From Acidobacteriaceae bacterium (lineage in GTDB: Bacteria > Acidobacteriota > Terriglobia > Terriglobales > Acidobacteriaceae), in contig JANXUR010000096.1 in the NCBI GenBank assembly GCA_025356095.1, forward strand, positions 1-41,652: a stretch of 41,652 bases of DNA, read 5' to 3'. Shown piece after piece: positions 41,218-41,652 of this stretch. The number at the start of each line of letters is the position of its first letter. Position 1 is the stretch's first letter. The position numbers and the translations under genes are program-made. Below the pieces are notes generated by a model that saw nothing but the letters and a program-made list of their open reading frames with translations, made no database searches and was not told where the DNA came from.

Positions 41218-41353
41218 TTTTCTTAGCCTCAGCTTCGGCGGCGGCGGCGGTGGCTTTTTCCCAACGAGCTTTCATTTCAGGAGGAAAGTAATCAGGATTT
41301 GCTAAAATATGCCAAATATCTATCTCTTTCTCTTGTGTCTTTTGTTGTGTCAT
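41204..41353 (-). CDS. Small hydrophilic protein, 49 residues (second of overlapping trio)
   Basis: The frame starts MTQQKTQEKEIDIWHILANP, then PDYFPPEMKARWEKA and an Ala/Glu/Lys-rich tail. AGGAG lies five bases before ATG, a strong ribosome site, and the gene overlaps the upstream 87-residue gene by four bases (ATGA). DYFPPEMKARWE is compact and may fold as a helix pair. No family is recognised. Composition is richer in A and T than the rest of the window. Confidence 0.6.
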   Translation of the reverse strand: MTQQKTQEKEIDIWHILANPDYFPPEMKARWEKATAAAAEAEAKKNAKS

Positions 41354-41613
41354 TTTTGCTCCTTGAACATTTGTAAGGTGTCTGGATCTGGTAGGTGGAG
41401 TTGGCGAAGGGTGATGACTTTTACTTTTCTGTTAAGGCGTATAGATGTTAAAAAATCAACGTGCCTCCCCATAAAAGTTTTATACTTAGTCTGAAATTGT
41501 TGTTCTTCAGTAGTTAAAGGGCCTTGTTTACCTGCTAACGCCGCACCCTGCGCTTTAAGACTCTCCCATTCTTCAAATATCTTTTTCTCTGCTTTTGATA
41601 AAGGCGTCTTCAA
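41350..41613 (-). CDS. Small protein, 87 residues, Lys/Gln-rich (first of overlapping trio)
   Basis: The frame starts at TTG 41613, just after an in-frame TGA and with no ribosome site, so the true start is uncertain. The product begins MKTPLSKAEKKIFEEWESL and ends QMFKEQK. It has a coiled-coil-like helical N-terminal half and a basic RLNRKVKVITLRQL strand region. A TATAGT box lies just before the start (41623-41618), so the transcript may be leaderless. Function is unknown, and it could be the end of a longer gene broken or displaced at the window edge. Confidence 0.5.
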   Translation of the reverse strand: MKTPLSKAEKKIFEEWESLKAQGAALAGKQGPLTTEEQQFQTKYKTFMGRHVDFLTSIRLNRKVKVITLRQLHLPDPDTLQMFKEQK

Positions 41614-41652
41614 ATTACTATAATGTCACGCAAAGCGGGGTGTTGCTGCCCA

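Overview
The window looks like a chromosomal segment of an Acidobacteriota bacterium (Terriglobia-type). This is inferred from gene content and was not searched: a secreted GloVer-repeat protein, a Tat-exported plant-type tyrosinase, a pil operon with an embedded ABC transporter, many Q-x-tolerant signal peptides ending in A-Q, moderately high GC, and strong GGAGG ribosome-binding sites. No rRNA, tRNA, CRISPR array, integrase or complete insertion sequence was found.

Left part (1-11.5 kb): a truncated zinc-ribbon/coiled-coil gene and a stand-alone LigD-type primase-polymerase on the minus strand. Plus-strand genes follow. Two are secreted repeat proteins built from five copies of a DUF3395-like module. 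Next come a paired M16 zinc protease and its HxxEH-less partner, a remnant AhpD-like gene, and a rhodanese-DUF2892 gene split by a single base in a G8 run. Then a type-3 copper tyrosinase, a small companion protein resembling its C-terminal domain, and a radical SAM protein.

Middle (11.5-24.4 kb): a type IV pilus locus. It holds three prepilins (two are recent tandem copies), a PilH/PilI-like ABC exporter, a TPR protein, a LolA-like carrier, then PilC, PilB, PilM, PilN, PilO, a PilP-like protein and a Gly/Ser-rich pseudopilin-like protein. The spaces around the pilin and pilC genes hold an unusual set of short tandem repeats with 15-, 10-, 17-, 9- and 11-bp units.

24.4-31 kb: a secreted beta-helix protein with a phage-tail-like C-terminal module, divergent from a GloVer-repeat protein. 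An A-type iron-sulfur carrier, a frameshifted small membrane-protein gene and a methyl-accepting chemotaxis protein follow.

Right part (31.1-41.0 kb, minus strand): an apparent extracellular electron-transfer operon. In transcription order it encodes a 16-heme cytochrome, an NHL propeller, a small tetraheme cytochrome, a hairpin, a parvulin-type PPIase, an outer-membrane beta-barrel, a second NHL propeller and an 11-12-heme cytochrome. Its genes are packed tightly, with overlaps, and a CRP-like palindrome lies upstream. The tetraheme protein has exactly four non-motif histidines for four hemes, as expected for all-bis-His hemes. With its PPIase, NHL and porin neighbours this makes it a candidate subunit of an OmcE-like cytochrome filament. 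This cluster is the most interesting system in the window. Three overlapping small AT-rich genes of unknown function close the right edge.
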